Shown piece after piece: positions 49,085 through 60,071 of a DNA stretch of 64,000 nucleotides. Source of the stretch: Microcystis wesenbergii NRERC-220. Its GTDB lineage: Bacteria > Cyanobacteriota > Cyanobacteriia > Cyanobacteriales > Microcystaceae. The translations under genes were made by a program, and so were the position numbers. The notes beneath the pieces were generated by a model. It did no database searches and was not told the DNA's origin. It saw nothing but the letters and a program-made list of their open reading frames with translations. The first letter of the stretch is position 1; every line of letters begins with the position of its first letter. The stretch is taken from contig NZ_JAVSJA010000001.1 of assembly GCF_032027425.1 (NCBI RefSeq), positions 4,166,001-4,230,000 of the forward strand, in the 5' to 3' direction.

Positions 49085-49190
49085 GGCTGGCTGAATAAAT
49101 CTAGTTTAGGCTTTTTTGACCTCAAAAAGTGCCAGCCATTGGAGGGATCGGGGGGAACCCTGCCCCCACGAAAAACTTTTTCAGCCAACC

Positions 49191-49191
<1 letters not shown>
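49084..49191. mobile_element. TA-flanked MITE-like element forming two stop codons
   Basis: A 108-bp element with inverted ends GGGCTGGCTGAA (49084) and GGGTTGGCTGAA (reading back from 49191), flanked by TA on both sides. No protein is encoded. The convergent genes on either side take their TAG stop codons from its ends. TA flanks and short size suggest mobilisation by an IS630/Tc1-type transposase, which is not in this window. Confidence 0.8.
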
Positions 49192-51299
<2,108 letters not shown>

Positions 51300-54269
51300 T
51301 TAATCGGCCCCTTCAATCGGTGCAAATCCCTGACGTTGAATATTCTCGCTGATGTGACGAGGTTCGAGGAATTGCAGCAGATAATCCGGACCCCCTGCTT
51401 TGGAACCTACCCCCGACATCTTGAAACCCCCGAAGGGTTGACGGGAGACAATCGCGCCGGTGATTCCCCGGTTAATATAGAGGTTTCCCACTTCAAATTC
51501 CTGCATAGCTCGGTTAATATGGGCAGGAGTGCGAGAATATAAGCCACCGGTTAAAGCATAGTCGGTTCCGTTAGCTACGGCTAAAGCTTCCTCGAAATTA
51601 CTCACTTTGATAATCGCCACCACCGGACCGAAAATTTCCTCCATCGCTATTACCGCATCGGGGGGAACATTCTTAAAGACGGTGGGACTGACGAAGTAAC
51701 CCACTTCTGGAATTGGCATCTCTAGGGCCAATTCTGCCTCTTTTTTACCAGTTTCGATATATTCCCGAATTCTTGCTTGAGCTTTCTCGTCGATAACCGG
51801 TCCTACTTCCGTACTCGGTAAATCCGTCGGCCCGATATTGAGGGACCCGGTAGCCTCGACAAAGCGATCAACAAAGCTATCATAGACGCTTTCCAGAACG
51901 ATTATTCGCGAACAGGCCGAACATTTCTGGCCGGTGTAGCCAAAAGCGGACTTAACCGCACCGACAACGGCCTGATCTAAATCGGCACTCTCATCGACAA
52001 TTAGGGCATTTTTGCCGCCCATTTCGGCGATAACTCGTTTTAGGTGTTTTTGACCCTTTTGCACGATCGAGGCATCTGTATAGATGCGACAGCCCACTTC
52101 TCGTGAACCGGTGAAGGCGATTAGGTGAACATCGGGATGGCTGACTAGATGCGCCCCCACCTGGGAACCTTTACCCGGGATATATTGGAAGACTCCGGCA
52201 GGAATACCCGCTTCTAGGAGAATCTCGGCAAATTTCGCCGTAATCACCGAGGAAGTCTCGGCAGGTTTCAATAGCGTACAGTTACCTGCTACTAAAGCCG
52301 CTACTGTCATCCCCACCGCAATGGCTAGGGGGAAATTCCAGGGAGAAATCACTAAAGCAATACCCCGGGGTTGGTAGGAATAACGATTATTCTCACCTGC
52401 TACGTCGAAATTATGCCCTAAATCCAGTCTTTCCATCTCGGAGGCGTAATAACGGCAAAAATCGATCGCTTCTGACACTTCCGGATCCGCCTGTTGGATA
52501 ACTTTGCCCACTTCCAAACAAATCCAGGCCGATAACTCGTGTCGTCGCGCTTCCATCAAATCCGCCGCTTTTCGCAGTATTTCGGCTCTTTTAGCCACTG
52601 GAGTGCGTCTCCAAGCGGGAAAAGCCTGTTTCGCCGCTATGATCGCTTTTTCTGCCTGTTCCACCTCAATTAAGCCCACTTTCCCCACTATTTCCTGCGG
52701 GTTACAGGGATTAACGGAATTAATTTGAACATTGGTGGCGACGTATTCGCCGTTAATTAGGGGTAAATAGGTCTTACCGAGGGAATTTTTGACAAAAGTA
52801 AGGGCTTGACTCGCTTTATTTCGTAATTGCTCGTTGGCATAATCCGTATCGGGGGCATTAGGAAAACCGGGGATAATCGGGTTATCCTTGCCTAAAACCC
52901 GGGGGGCTGCGATTAAATCTTCCACGGGACGATCCTCCAAATTTTGCCGGAGGAAGGAACTATTAGCGGTATTTTCCAATAAACGACGGATTAGGTAGGC
53001 CATACCGGGTAAGAGTTGTCCGTAGGGGGAATAAACCCGCACCCGATGACCCCGCTTCACTAACGCTTTCGCTAATTGGTCGCCCATGCCGTACAATACC
53101 TGCATTTCAAAGCGACGACGGGGAATTTCTAAACTTTCTGCGATCGCACAGGCTAGGGCTTGCGATCGCACGTTATGACTACCGATAGCGGCGTATAAAT
53201 ATTGATGATTTTCCAATAATAACCGCGTCATCCGTTCATAATTGGCATCTGTGGCCGATTTTTCGTTATATACCGGCTGTGGCCAGTGATTTTGCCGAGA
53301 TTTAATCGTTTCCTGATCCCAGTAAGCGCCTTTGACTAGCCGGACAGTAAGGGGATAACCGCGCTTTTTGGCCCAATTAATTAAATCTTGTAAATCTTGG
53401 GCAGAATCTCTTAAATATGCCTGTAGGGTGATGCCAATATCGGTACGACTGCGAAATTCTTCTTCTAGGAGTAATTCTTTCAGGATAGCCAGGGTGAGGT
53501 TTTTATAAACGTACTGTTCCATATCAAAATGGACTGCCACCCCTAACTCCTGAGCGCGTCGCAACAGTAGGCGAATGCGATCGCAAACTTTCTCCTTACT
53601 ACCAATCGGATCCATGGGATCAAACTGAGAATAAAAGGCAGTTAGCTTGACAGAAACCTGCACTTGTGGTAATAAGTCGCCGTCCGCTTCATCAATTTGG
53701 CTAACTTTATTCCATTTGCTCGCTTCTTGAGCCAAATGGGTCATTAAATCGAGATAACTTTGTAGATAAACTTGGGTTTCCGCTTCAGTAATTACCGCTT
53801 CACCGAGGAGATCTATGGTAAAAGCCATTTTTTCCTTCCGCAGACGGGTGACAGTGCGAGTAATTTGCTCTAGGTCTTCCCCAGCGATATACTTACGAGC
53901 TAAGGTTTCTACGGATTTACTGATCAGACTGGCGGCCGTTTGAGCGGGTAGGGAGTTAGGATCACTAAAGTTGAGGATACTTTTCAGCGCACTGGGCAGT
54001 TCTACGGAGGCATCACCGAGGTATTGTTGGAGATGATTAGCGATCTCGGCATTACTGCGTAAAGCGGGTAAACAGTCAATAAAACGGAATAATTGTACTC
54101 GTAAATTGGGGTTAGACATTGCCCAATCGAGTAATTTATCATCCCAACGCATTTGATCCTGTAAAGCAGACCAAAGACCTTTTTTTTCCCGAGTTTCGGC
54201 TAAAAGTTGTCTAGCGATCTCTTGGGTTTTGGTTTCGTAGTTTTGAGTTGAGTCGATTTGGATAACCAC
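51300..54269 (-). CDS. putA: bifunctional proline dehydrogenase / P5C dehydrogenase
   Basis: A two-domain enzyme that converts proline to glutamate. The N-terminal ~450 residues form the FAD-dependent proline dehydrogenase barrel (VRLVKGAYWD, MQVLYGMGDQLA). The C-terminal half is an aldehyde dehydrogenase with VIAEMGGKNALIV (Glu) and the catalytic Cys in TGQKCSACSR. The 989 residues match the short PutA form without a DNA-binding domain, so it should not autoregulate. GTG start at 54269. It could let the cell use proline as nitrogen and carbon source. Confidence 0.95.
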   Translation of the reverse strand: MVIQIDSTQNYETKTQEIARQLLAETREKKGLWSALQDQMRWDDKLLDWAMSNPNLRVQLFRFIDCLPALRSNAEIANHLQQYLGDASVELPSALKSILNFSDPNSLPAQTAASLISKSVETLARKYIAGEDLEQITRTVTRLRKEKMAFTIDLLGEAVITEAETQVYLQSYLDLMTHLAQEASKWNKVSQIDEADGDLLPQVQVSVKLTAFYSQFDPMDPIGSKEKVCDRIRLLLRRAQELGVAVHFDMEQYVYKNLTLAILKELLLEEEFRSRTDIGITLQAYLRDSAQDLQDLINWAKKRGYPLTVRLVKGAYWDQETIKSRQNHWPQPVYNEKSATDANYERMTRLLLENHQYLYAAIGSHNVRSQALACAIAESLEIPRRRFEMQVLYGMGDQLAKALVKRGHRVRVYSPYGQLLPGMAYLIRRLLENTANSSFLRQNLEDRPVEDLIAAPRVLGKDNPIIPGFPNAPDTDYANEQLRNKASQALTFVKNSLGKTYLPLINGEYVATNVQINSVNPCNPQEIVGKVGLIEVEQAEKAIIAAKQAFPAWRRTPVAKRAEILRKAADLMEARRHELSAWICLEVGKVIQQADPEVSEAIDFCRYYASEMERLDLGHNFDVAGENNRYSYQPRGIALVISPWNFPLAIAVGMTVAALVAGNCTLLKPAETSSVITAKFAEILLEAGIPAGVFQYIPGKGSQVGAHLVSHPDVHLIAFTGSREVGCRIYTDASIVQKGQKHLKRVIAEMGGKNALIVDESADLDQAVVGAVKSAFGYTGQKCSACSRIIVLESVYDSFVDRFVEATGSLNIGPTDLPSTEVGPVIDEKAQARIREYIETGKKEAELALEMPIPEVGYFVSPTVFKNVPPDAVIAMEEIFGPVVAIIKVSNFEEALAVANGTDYALTGGLYSRTPAHINRAMQEFEVGNLYINRGITGAIVSRQPFGGFKMSGVGSKAGGPDYLLQFLEPRHISENIQRQGFAPIEGAD

Positions 54270-54543
54270 GGCGATTCAAGTAAAAAAATTATCAACGGGA
54301 TTCAGCTTTCAGCAAGCTACGGTCAGCCTTCAGCCTAAAATTCAGTTTTTGAGCTTTTTCAGCTAATTGCCGCTCTTAATGGCTCTTTTCTCTGGTTTAT
54401 AACTCTTACCGAAGGACTAATCAAAGCTAATAGCCGATCGCTTTTGCTGAACACTTTATTGTACTCGATCGAGTGGGGAAGTGGCGAGGTTGGGGAATTT
54501 GTCACTGATCACTGATCACTGTTTACTGATAACTGATAATCCG
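54270..54543. other. spacer between putA and the Uma2 gene
   Basis: 274 bases with AGCCTTCAGC-type short repeats near 54300-54340 and a heptamer tract TCACTGA/CTGATAA at 54497-54540. No gene is seen. Confidence 0.5.
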
Positions 54544-55107
54544 TTAACCTCTTAACCAGTCAAATAATTGACCGAGGGTGATTTGAAAACTGATCGCAAA
54601 AGCAGGGACGGGTAAAAGAGCATTTTCTGATTCAAAAATAGCGATAGTTCGATCACTAAAATAAACAAAGATAATTTCTTCTTCAGGATCGATTAACCAA
54701 CCCATTTGAGTGCCGTGATCTAGACAATAAAGGATATTTTTAACAACTTTAGTCTGATTTTGGTCAGGAGAGAGAATTTCAATCAACCAGTCAGGAGCGA
54801 TCGCAAAAGTATTTAATACTTTTCCCTCGGCATCGCGAGGAATATTTTCCCAGAGAAAAACTGAAACATCAGGAACTAGAGAACGACTGCCAAAAGTACA
54901 ACGCAATTGAGGATAGGCACGGGCAATTCGTTGGGGTTTTAGACTGGCGTTAATAGCTGGAACCAAATCACCTTGAATAGTGCTATGTTTAGCTTGGGGC
55001 ATGGGTTTGGGAATAATTTGACCATCAATAAATTCCCTAGAGGGTTGAGTTTCTGGTAATTGCAGAAATTCCCTTATTGTCAGGGAATTATTAACAGTTA
55101 CAACCAT
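54544..55107 (-). CDS. Uma2-family (DUF820) restriction-like endonuclease
   Basis: A 187-residue protein with the PD-(D/E)xK fold of the Uma2 family, multicopy in cyanobacteria. PDVSVFLW supplies the first Asp and DWLIEILSPDQ the next acidic residue, with a KVVKNILYCL segment holding the Lys-like position. It starts at ATG 55107. The family is often linked to mobile DNA, but the substrate is unknown. Confidence 0.85.
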   Translation of the reverse strand: MVVTVNNSLTIREFLQLPETQPSREFIDGQIIPKPMPQAKHSTIQGDLVPAINASLKPQRIARAYPQLRCTFGSRSLVPDVSVFLWENIPRDAEGKVLNTFAIAPDWLIEILSPDQNQTKVVKNILYCLDHGTQMGWLIDPEEEIIFVYFSDRTIAIFESENALLPVPAFAISFQITLGQLFDWLRG

Positions 55108-55873
55108 AAAATTTTTTTATTGATCGTTATGATCGTTAATTTTATCGCAATTTCTCCAAGCAGACGGGATCAGCAATACTCGCCCCGCTAATAATTATTA
55201 CAAAGTATTAACTTCTCTCTCAGAAATGGGACAAAAGGCTGCTGGGTTGCCGCTGCTTGCCAAAAATCCCAAGCACCGACGAGTATATGTTTCAGCCTTT
55301 TCTCCACTCTGGCTTATTTAGGGTTGGCTGAATATCAGTGTAACCCTTTCCAGGGGAGCGAGGTCATTTTGTTATTCGGACTTCCCCAACCGACTCCTAA
55401 CCCCACCAATAAACTTTTTGCCGCAAACCCTATCTAAAGAGGTATTGACAGCCATAGCTAATGATGATATGGCGGATAAGCTGCCCGCGCATTTAAATTG
55501 CTTGTTGAGACGAGGCAAGAGGCACTCTTGCAAGAGGCAACAGTAAAGGGATTGGGGGAGATTCGGCTAATCTTAAGAATAAGCGCTTTAAATGCGTCTT
55601 AGCTTATCTACCTTCGGGAAACCGCCACCAGTGCCTTATCGCAGCCCGAATTAGTCCAGAATCAACTCACTCCGGGTTGATGGCATGGCAACTTTTAGGC
55701 AAAAATGGTGCTTTTGCCGCCAAAAAAGCCTATATTTTGGCTATTTACCCCCAGTTGACCCCCGACAAAAGGAAAGATTTTTGATTTTTGCAGCAGGTTG
55801 ACTCTCATGAAGAACTGGTCACGGTTTCCTGATAGGATAAGGTGACTTGGGATTAACTTATGGTGTTGAAAAT
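55108..55873. other. repeat- and remnant-rich spacer before psb27
   Basis: About 770 bases with no intact gene. It holds the TA-flanked element at 55321-55430. A stretch near 55590-55740 looks like decayed coding sequence, and the psb27 promoter must lie near its end. A TTTTTGATTTTTGCAGCAGG motif at 55778 resembles the 28-bp dispersed segment. Confidence 0.5.
55321..55430. mobile_element. TA-flanked MITE-like element
   Basis: A 110-bp element from GGGTTGGCTGAA to TTTTGCCGCAAACCC, with TA on both sides (55319-55320 and 55431-55432). The ends are imperfect inverted repeats. It is related to the elements at 49084 and 59017. Confidence 0.6.
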
Positions 55874-56275
55874 ATGTCTCTAAAACCTTACATTTCTCGC
55901 TTATTAGCTTTGGTTCTCGTCCTGGTCATCGGATTGATGGGTTGTTCTAGTAGTTCGGGGTTAACGGGTAATTATGGAAAAGATACCCTGACGGTGATTG
56001 AAACTTTAACCACAGCCCTTGATTTAGTCAAAGATGACCCGAATAAAGCGGCAGTTGAGTCGCAAGCAAAGGAACAAATCAACGATTACATCTCCCTCTA
56101 CCGAAAAGATAAAAAATCCGGGGGTTTGCGTTCTTTCACTACTATGCAAACGGCCTTAAACTCTGTAGCAGGTTATTATACCGCCTACGGTTCCCGTCCC
56201 ATCCCCGACAAACTCAAACAACGTTTAAAACAAGAATTTAAACAAGTACAATTCTCTCTCCAGAAAGGAATTTAG
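55874..56275 (+). CDS. psb27: photosystem II assembly lipoprotein Psb27
   Basis: A luminal lipoprotein that binds CP43 and prevents premature attachment of extrinsic subunits during photosystem II assembly and repair. The 133 residues have an N-terminal hydrophobic signal and lipobox LMGC, then a four-helix domain (DTLTVIETLTTALDL, FTTMQTALNSVAGYYTAYG, LKQRLKQEFKQVQFSL). The ATG at 55874 gives the expected signal peptide; an upstream in-frame start at 55847 is less likely. Confidence 0.92.
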   Translation: MSLKPYISRLLALVLVLVIGLMGCSSSSGLTGNYGKDTLTVIETLTTALDLVKDDPNKAAVESQAKEQINDYISLYRKDKKSGGLRSFTTMQTALNSVAGYYTAYGSRPIPDKLKQRLKQEFKQVQFSLQKGI

Positions 56276-56647
56276 ATACAGTGATCAGTTATCAGTGATC
56301 AGTTATCAGTGATCAGTTATCAGTAGAACTCGACCTAATATTATATCTAGACTAGAAGTCTTTGTAGGACAGAAACTTACCCAAGTAGAAATGATTTTAA
56401 TTGCCCCATATTTTTTCAGTTAAATTGAATTAGCAAGGATAGATACACATTTCAGTAAAGCAAACTGTGATTGGGTTATAATTTTTGGAGATGTCTAGCG
56501 GGATTGTTAAGTGACAGGTATTAGGTGCGAGTAACAGTGCTGTCTTTTCCCTGATTACTGATGACTGTTGACTGAAATGACTCCTGCAAAATCAGGCCAA
56601 ATCCAGTTAGACTAGAAATACAAAGCGTATTATAAAAAACTACAAAA
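56276..56647. other. spacer between psb27 and mutS2
   Basis: 372 bases. It begins with TCAGTGA/TCAGTTA heptamers (56280-56325) and ends in A+T-rich sequence that must hold the mutS2 promoter. No gene is seen. Confidence 0.5.
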
Positions 56648-59017
56648 TTGATTCAAGACGAAACCCTAGAATTATTGGAATGGCCGCGGCTATGTCAACA
56701 CCTAGCTACTTTTGCAGCGACTAAACTCGGTGCGATCGCAATTCGTCAATTGCCGTTACCAGAAAGCAAAGAGGAAAGTTTAAACCTACTCTGCCAAACC
56801 AAAGAAGTTTATAGTTTAGAACAAAAATTAGATAGTCGTCTTTCCTTTGATGGGATTACCGACATCGGTGATGCCCTAGAAAGGGCGCATCTGGGGGGTT
56901 TATTATCGGGACAGGAACTTTTAAATATTGCCACGACTTTAGCGGGAGTGCGACGTTTACGGCGTTTAATTGACGAACAGGAAGATATACCGGTTTTAAA
57001 AGAGTTAGTAGCGGAAATTCGCACCTATCCAGAGATAGAACAGGAAATACACCGTTGTATCGATGAAGATGGCCGGATATCTGATCGCGCTAGTCCCCAA
57101 TTACGCGAAATTCGGGGACAAATGAAGGTGATTAGAGAGCGTATTTACCGAAAATTGCAGGATATCATGCAAAAACAGGGCGGTGCTATCCAAGAAGCGG
57201 TCATTACCCAAAGAAGCGACCGCTGGGTGATTCCCGTCAAAGCAGCGCAAAAAGAGCAAATACCGGGCATAATTCACGATACTTCCAGCACAGGGGCGAC
57301 TTTTTACATTGAACCTCACTCTATCGTTGACCAAGGCAATCAACTGCGGCAATATCGTCGTCAGGAACAAATCGAAGAAGAAAAAATCCTGCGGCAGTTA
57401 AGTAATCTGATCGCCGAAGCCTTTGAGGACTTAGAATATTTACTAGCGATCGCTACTAGGCTCGATCTGGCCACCGCTAGGGCCCGTTACAGTTTATGGT
57501 TAGAGGGTAATCCCCCCCACTTTATCGATGGTTCGGAAACGATAACTTTAAGGAATTTGCGTCATCCTTTGCTCTGGTGGCAAAAACACCACGAACAGGG
57601 GGGGGAGGTCGTACCGATAAATGTGCAGATTAGCCCAGAAATTCGCGTTGTTGCCATCACCGGACCAAATACCGGCGGAAAAACCGTTACTTTAAAAACC
57701 CTCGGATTAGCGGCTGTAATGGCGAAAGCGGGCCTGTTTATTCCAGCGCGGGAACCAGTAGAGATACCCTGGTTCGATCAGGTTTTAGCCGATATTGGCG
57801 ATGAACAGTCTTTGCAACAGAGTTTATCGACTTTTTCGGGTCACATTCGCCGGATTGTCCGCATTTTAGCGGCTTTAAATTCTCGTTCCTTGGTTTTACT
57901 CGATGAGGTGGGAGCCGGTACGGATCCGGCCGAGGGAAGTCCTTTAGCGATCGCTATTTTACAATACCTCGCCGATCATAGTTTACTGACGGTGGCTACC
58001 ACCCACTACGGGGAATTAAAAGCGTTAAAGTATCGAGATTCTCGCTTTGAAAATGCCTCGGTAGAGTTTGATGATCGCACTCTTTCCCCCACTTATCGAC
58101 TATTATGGGGCATTCCGGGCCGTTCTAATGCTTTAACTATTGCCCAGCGTTTGGGATTAAGTCCCGAAATTGTGGCCGAAGCGAGAAATCATCTGGGGGG
58201 GTTATCGGAGGAGATAAATCAAGTAATTGCTGGTTTGGAAGCGCAAAGACGGGAACAGGAGTCAAAAGCTAAGGAGGCTAGTCAATTACTCCAACAAACG
58301 GAGAAATTTTATACAGAGGTGTCCACGCGGGCTAATTCTCTACAGGAGAGAGAGCGAGAATTAAAGCGTTATCAAGAGCAGGAGATACAAAAGGCTTTAT
58401 TATCGGCAAAAGCAGAGATTAATGACGTTATTCGCCGATTGCAAGCGGGAACAAAAACCGGTAGAGATGCTCAAAAAGCCACAGAGGAGTTAACTGCGAT
58501 CGCAGAAAGGTTATTACCAAAAACGGAAAAAACTAAGGTTAATTATCGTCCGCAAGTGGGGGAAAGGGTACGCTTGCCCAATTTGGGACAAACTGCCGAA
58601 GTTTTAGCAATTTCACCAGAATCAGAGGAGATTTCCCTGCGTTTCGGTATGATGAAGATGACCCTACCCTTAGATCAGATTGAGTCTTTGGATGGTCAAA
58701 AAGTGGAAACTGTGCCAAAACCTGCCAAAAATTTGCCCCAAACTCCCGCAAAACCCCAGGAGACTCCTTTAATTCGTACTGCTAATAATACCGTCGATAT
58801 TCGCGGTTCCAGGGTGGCAGAGTCAGAAACGGATATCGAACAGGCGATCGTCAGGGCTACCCCATCGGGTATATTATGGATTATTCACGGTAAAGGTACG
58901 GGGAAATTGCGTCAAGGTGTTCACGATTTTTTATCCCGTCATCCCCAGATAAAACGCTTTCAATTAGCACCCCAAAATGAGGGCGGTTCGGGGGTAACTA
59001 TCGCTTATTTAACTTAG
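56648..59017 (+). CDS. mutS2: endonuclease MutS2
   Basis: A MutS-family ATPase with nuclease activity, linked to suppressing homologous recombination and to ribosome rescue in other bacteria. The 789 residues have a core domain, Walker A GPNTGGKTV, Walker B LVLLDEVGAGTDP, the THYGELK switch, a coiled coil (about 510-600) and a C-terminal Smr domain with VDIRGSRV and HGKGTGKLR. It starts with TTG at 56648. Its stop TAG (59015-59017) is formed by the TA flank and first G of the adjoining mobile element. Confidence 0.94.
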   Translation: MIQDETLELLEWPRLCQHLATFAATKLGAIAIRQLPLPESKEESLNLLCQTKEVYSLEQKLDSRLSFDGITDIGDALERAHLGGLLSGQELLNIATTLAGVRRLRRLIDEQEDIPVLKELVAEIRTYPEIEQEIHRCIDEDGRISDRASPQLREIRGQMKVIRERIYRKLQDIMQKQGGAIQEAVITQRSDRWVIPVKAAQKEQIPGIIHDTSSTGATFYIEPHSIVDQGNQLRQYRRQEQIEEEKILRQLSNLIAEAFEDLEYLLAIATRLDLATARARYSLWLEGNPPHFIDGSETITLRNLRHPLLWWQKHHEQGGEVVPINVQISPEIRVVAITGPNTGGKTVTLKTLGLAAVMAKAGLFIPAREPVEIPWFDQVLADIGDEQSLQQSLSTFSGHIRRIVRILAALNSRSLVLLDEVGAGTDPAEGSPLAIAILQYLADHSLLTVATTHYGELKALKYRDSRFENASVEFDDRTLSPTYRLLWGIPGRSNALTIAQRLGLSPEIVAEARNHLGGLSEEINQVIAGLEAQRREQESKAKEASQLLQQTEKFYTEVSTRANSLQERERELKRYQEQEIQKALLSAKAEINDVIRRLQAGTKTGRDAQKATEELTAIAERLLPKTEKTKVNYRPQVGERVRLPNLGQTAEVLAISPESEEISLRFGMMKMTLPLDQIESLDGQKVETVPKPAKNLPQTPAKPQETPLIRTANNTVDIRGSRVAESETDIEQAIVRATPSGILWIIHGKGTGKLRQGVHDFLSRHPQIKRFQLAPQNEGGSGVTIAYLT

Positions 59018-59260
59018 GGTTTGCTGAAAAGGTTTTCGTGGGGGCAGGGTGTGGCCCCCCCAACCCCCCCGACATCGGGGGGGTGGGGTGTGGGGTGTGG
59101 GGTGTAGGGTTTTAGCGATTTTCAGGTGGTCAACTACCTAATTTTCAGGGAAAAAGTACCTGAATTTTCCCCCCGATCACTCCAAGTGCTGGCACTTTTT
59201 GAGGGGAAAAAAGTCTAAAAGTCTTATACAACAAGGTTTTTAGATTTATTCAGCAGCCCC
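59017..59260. mobile_element. TA-flanked MITE-like element next to mutS2
   Basis: About 244 bp from GGGTTTGCTGAA to TTCAGCAGCCCC, flanked by TA at 59015-59016 and 59261-59262. It shares blocks with 49084-49191 in inverse orientation (CGTGGGGGCAGGG, AAGTGC, GGCACTTTTTGAGG). A GGGGTGTGGGGTGTAGGG run makes it longer. Confidence 0.7.
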
Positions 59261-59746
59261 TAACTTAGGGTTTGCGGCAATAAGTTTTTTGTCGGGTTAG
59301 GGGCCAGGAGACAGTATTCAGGAGACAGGAGACAGGAGATTATTTTTCTTTATTCTTCCCACTTCCCACTTCCCACTTCCCCACTTCATAATTCATAATT
59401 CATAATTCATACTTTGTGCTTTTTGTCAAAAAAACTTTTTTTTTGCAATAAAACTACACAAAAAAAAGATCATCGTTATGGGTGAAATTGACTGATTTAC
59501 CCGTCTTAATTAGGATAACCTTCTAGGTGTGGCAAGGGTTTCAACCATTGCTGCCCAAAAAAGCAGAAAATAACCCATTATGAAATTCTATCAAATCGCT
59601 GTTACCAGCGTAACATCGTTGTTAAATAAAAATCTTTCTCAATAAATTCTTAAGAATTTGTAAATATTGCGGAATGTTAATTTAAATATTCTCAAGTTTT
59701 TGGAGTCAATCAATAATTTTTGCTTATCTTTAGCCAACATTGGGTT

Positions 59747-59870
<124 letters not shown>

Positions 59871-59926
59871 AAATCTGGTTATTAAAGACTGATTATGTAT
59901 TCCCCCTTTTGCATGAGTGCATGAGT

Positions 59927-59959
59927 AGAAAGCGGGTTTCTCCGAGAAACCCGTTTTCT
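59927..59959. repeat. 33-bp palindrome, copy 2
   Basis: AGAAAGCGGGTTTCTC, C, GAGAAACCCGTTTTCT. One base pair of the stem is mismatched relative to the copy at 51125; the flanks recur in inverse orientation. Confidence 0.9.
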
Positions 59960-60071
59960 GTGCGTTACTCAACGGATTTAGTATCAGGAGTCAGGAGTCG
60001 GGAGATTATTTTTATCCCACTTCATAATTCATAATTCATAATTCATAATTCCCTCTTCCCACACAAGAAGA

